From Chondrilla cf. caribensis (Eukaryota > Porifera > Demospongiae > Chondrillida > Chondrillidae): DNA of 64,000 bases. Location: assembly GCA_964020155.1 (NCBI GenBank), contig OZ026562.1:3316001-3380000 (forward strand), given 5' to 3'. Position numbers and translations under genes: made by a program. Below the pieces are notes generated by a model. The model had not been told where the DNA came from and made no database searches. It saw only the letters and a program-made list of their open reading frames with translations. Each line of letters begins with the position of its first letter. The first letter of the stretch is position 1. Positions 63,990 through 64,000 of this stretch are shown here, piece by piece.

Positions 63990-64000
63990 CTGAAAACAAA

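Overview
The window is eukaryotic, very probably from an invertebrate metazoan. It holds intron-bearing genes with GT..AG junctions, extracellular modules typical of animals (LDL-receptor class A, EGF, YWTD propeller, sushi), a Golgi-type fucosyltransferase, and AT-rich DNA full of (CA)n arrays, fold-back elements and decayed retrotransposons. A sponge or other early-branching marine animal would fit, but the sequence does not settle this. No bacterial operon, rRNA, tRNA gene or CRISPR array was seen. Nearly all genes lie on the minus strand.

Left part (1-28 kb). A wrecked Ty3/Gypsy pol (1-1283) is followed by a tandemly duplicated locus. It starts with a single-exon alpha-1,3-fucosyltransferase (2225-3580) that carries one in-frame TGA. 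Two decayed copies of that gene follow (7319-10115 and 16190-16915). The first is split by a 2-kb transposon with long inverted ends and a perfect 11-bp target duplication. Behind each decayed copy lies a member of an unrecognised family of type I surface proteins, here called X1 (11057-15290) and X2 (17376-26288). Each has a signal peptide, cysteine-rich N-glycosylated modules, a Ser/Thr-rich mucin-like stalk, a transmembrane exon and almost no cytoplasmic tail. All of their internal exons are phase 1-1. In X2 the stalk exons have multiplied in tandem, so the two paralogues differ more than twofold in length.

Middle (28.2-47.0 kb). A complete 19-exon LDLR/VLDLR-type receptor (LRP-A) can be read from signal peptide to stop: eight LDLa-type modules, two EGF modules, a six-bladed YWTD propeller, one sushi module, a membrane span and a short tail. 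The assembled exons keep frame throughout and give about 865 residues.

Right part (47-64 kb). About 9 kb of intergenic repeats includes a telomere-like tract, followed by a fold-back element carrying a frameshifted THAP zinc finger. The 3' two thirds of a second receptor (LRP-B, 57354 to beyond the window edge) follow. It has the same module order and nearly the same exon sizes as LRP-A, so the two are tandem paralogues.

Functionally, the two LRPs look like endocytic or signalling receptors. The X proteins look like heavily glycosylated cell-surface proteins lying next to a glycosyltransferase of the kind that decorates such proteins. The physical linkage is seen directly; any functional link is inference.
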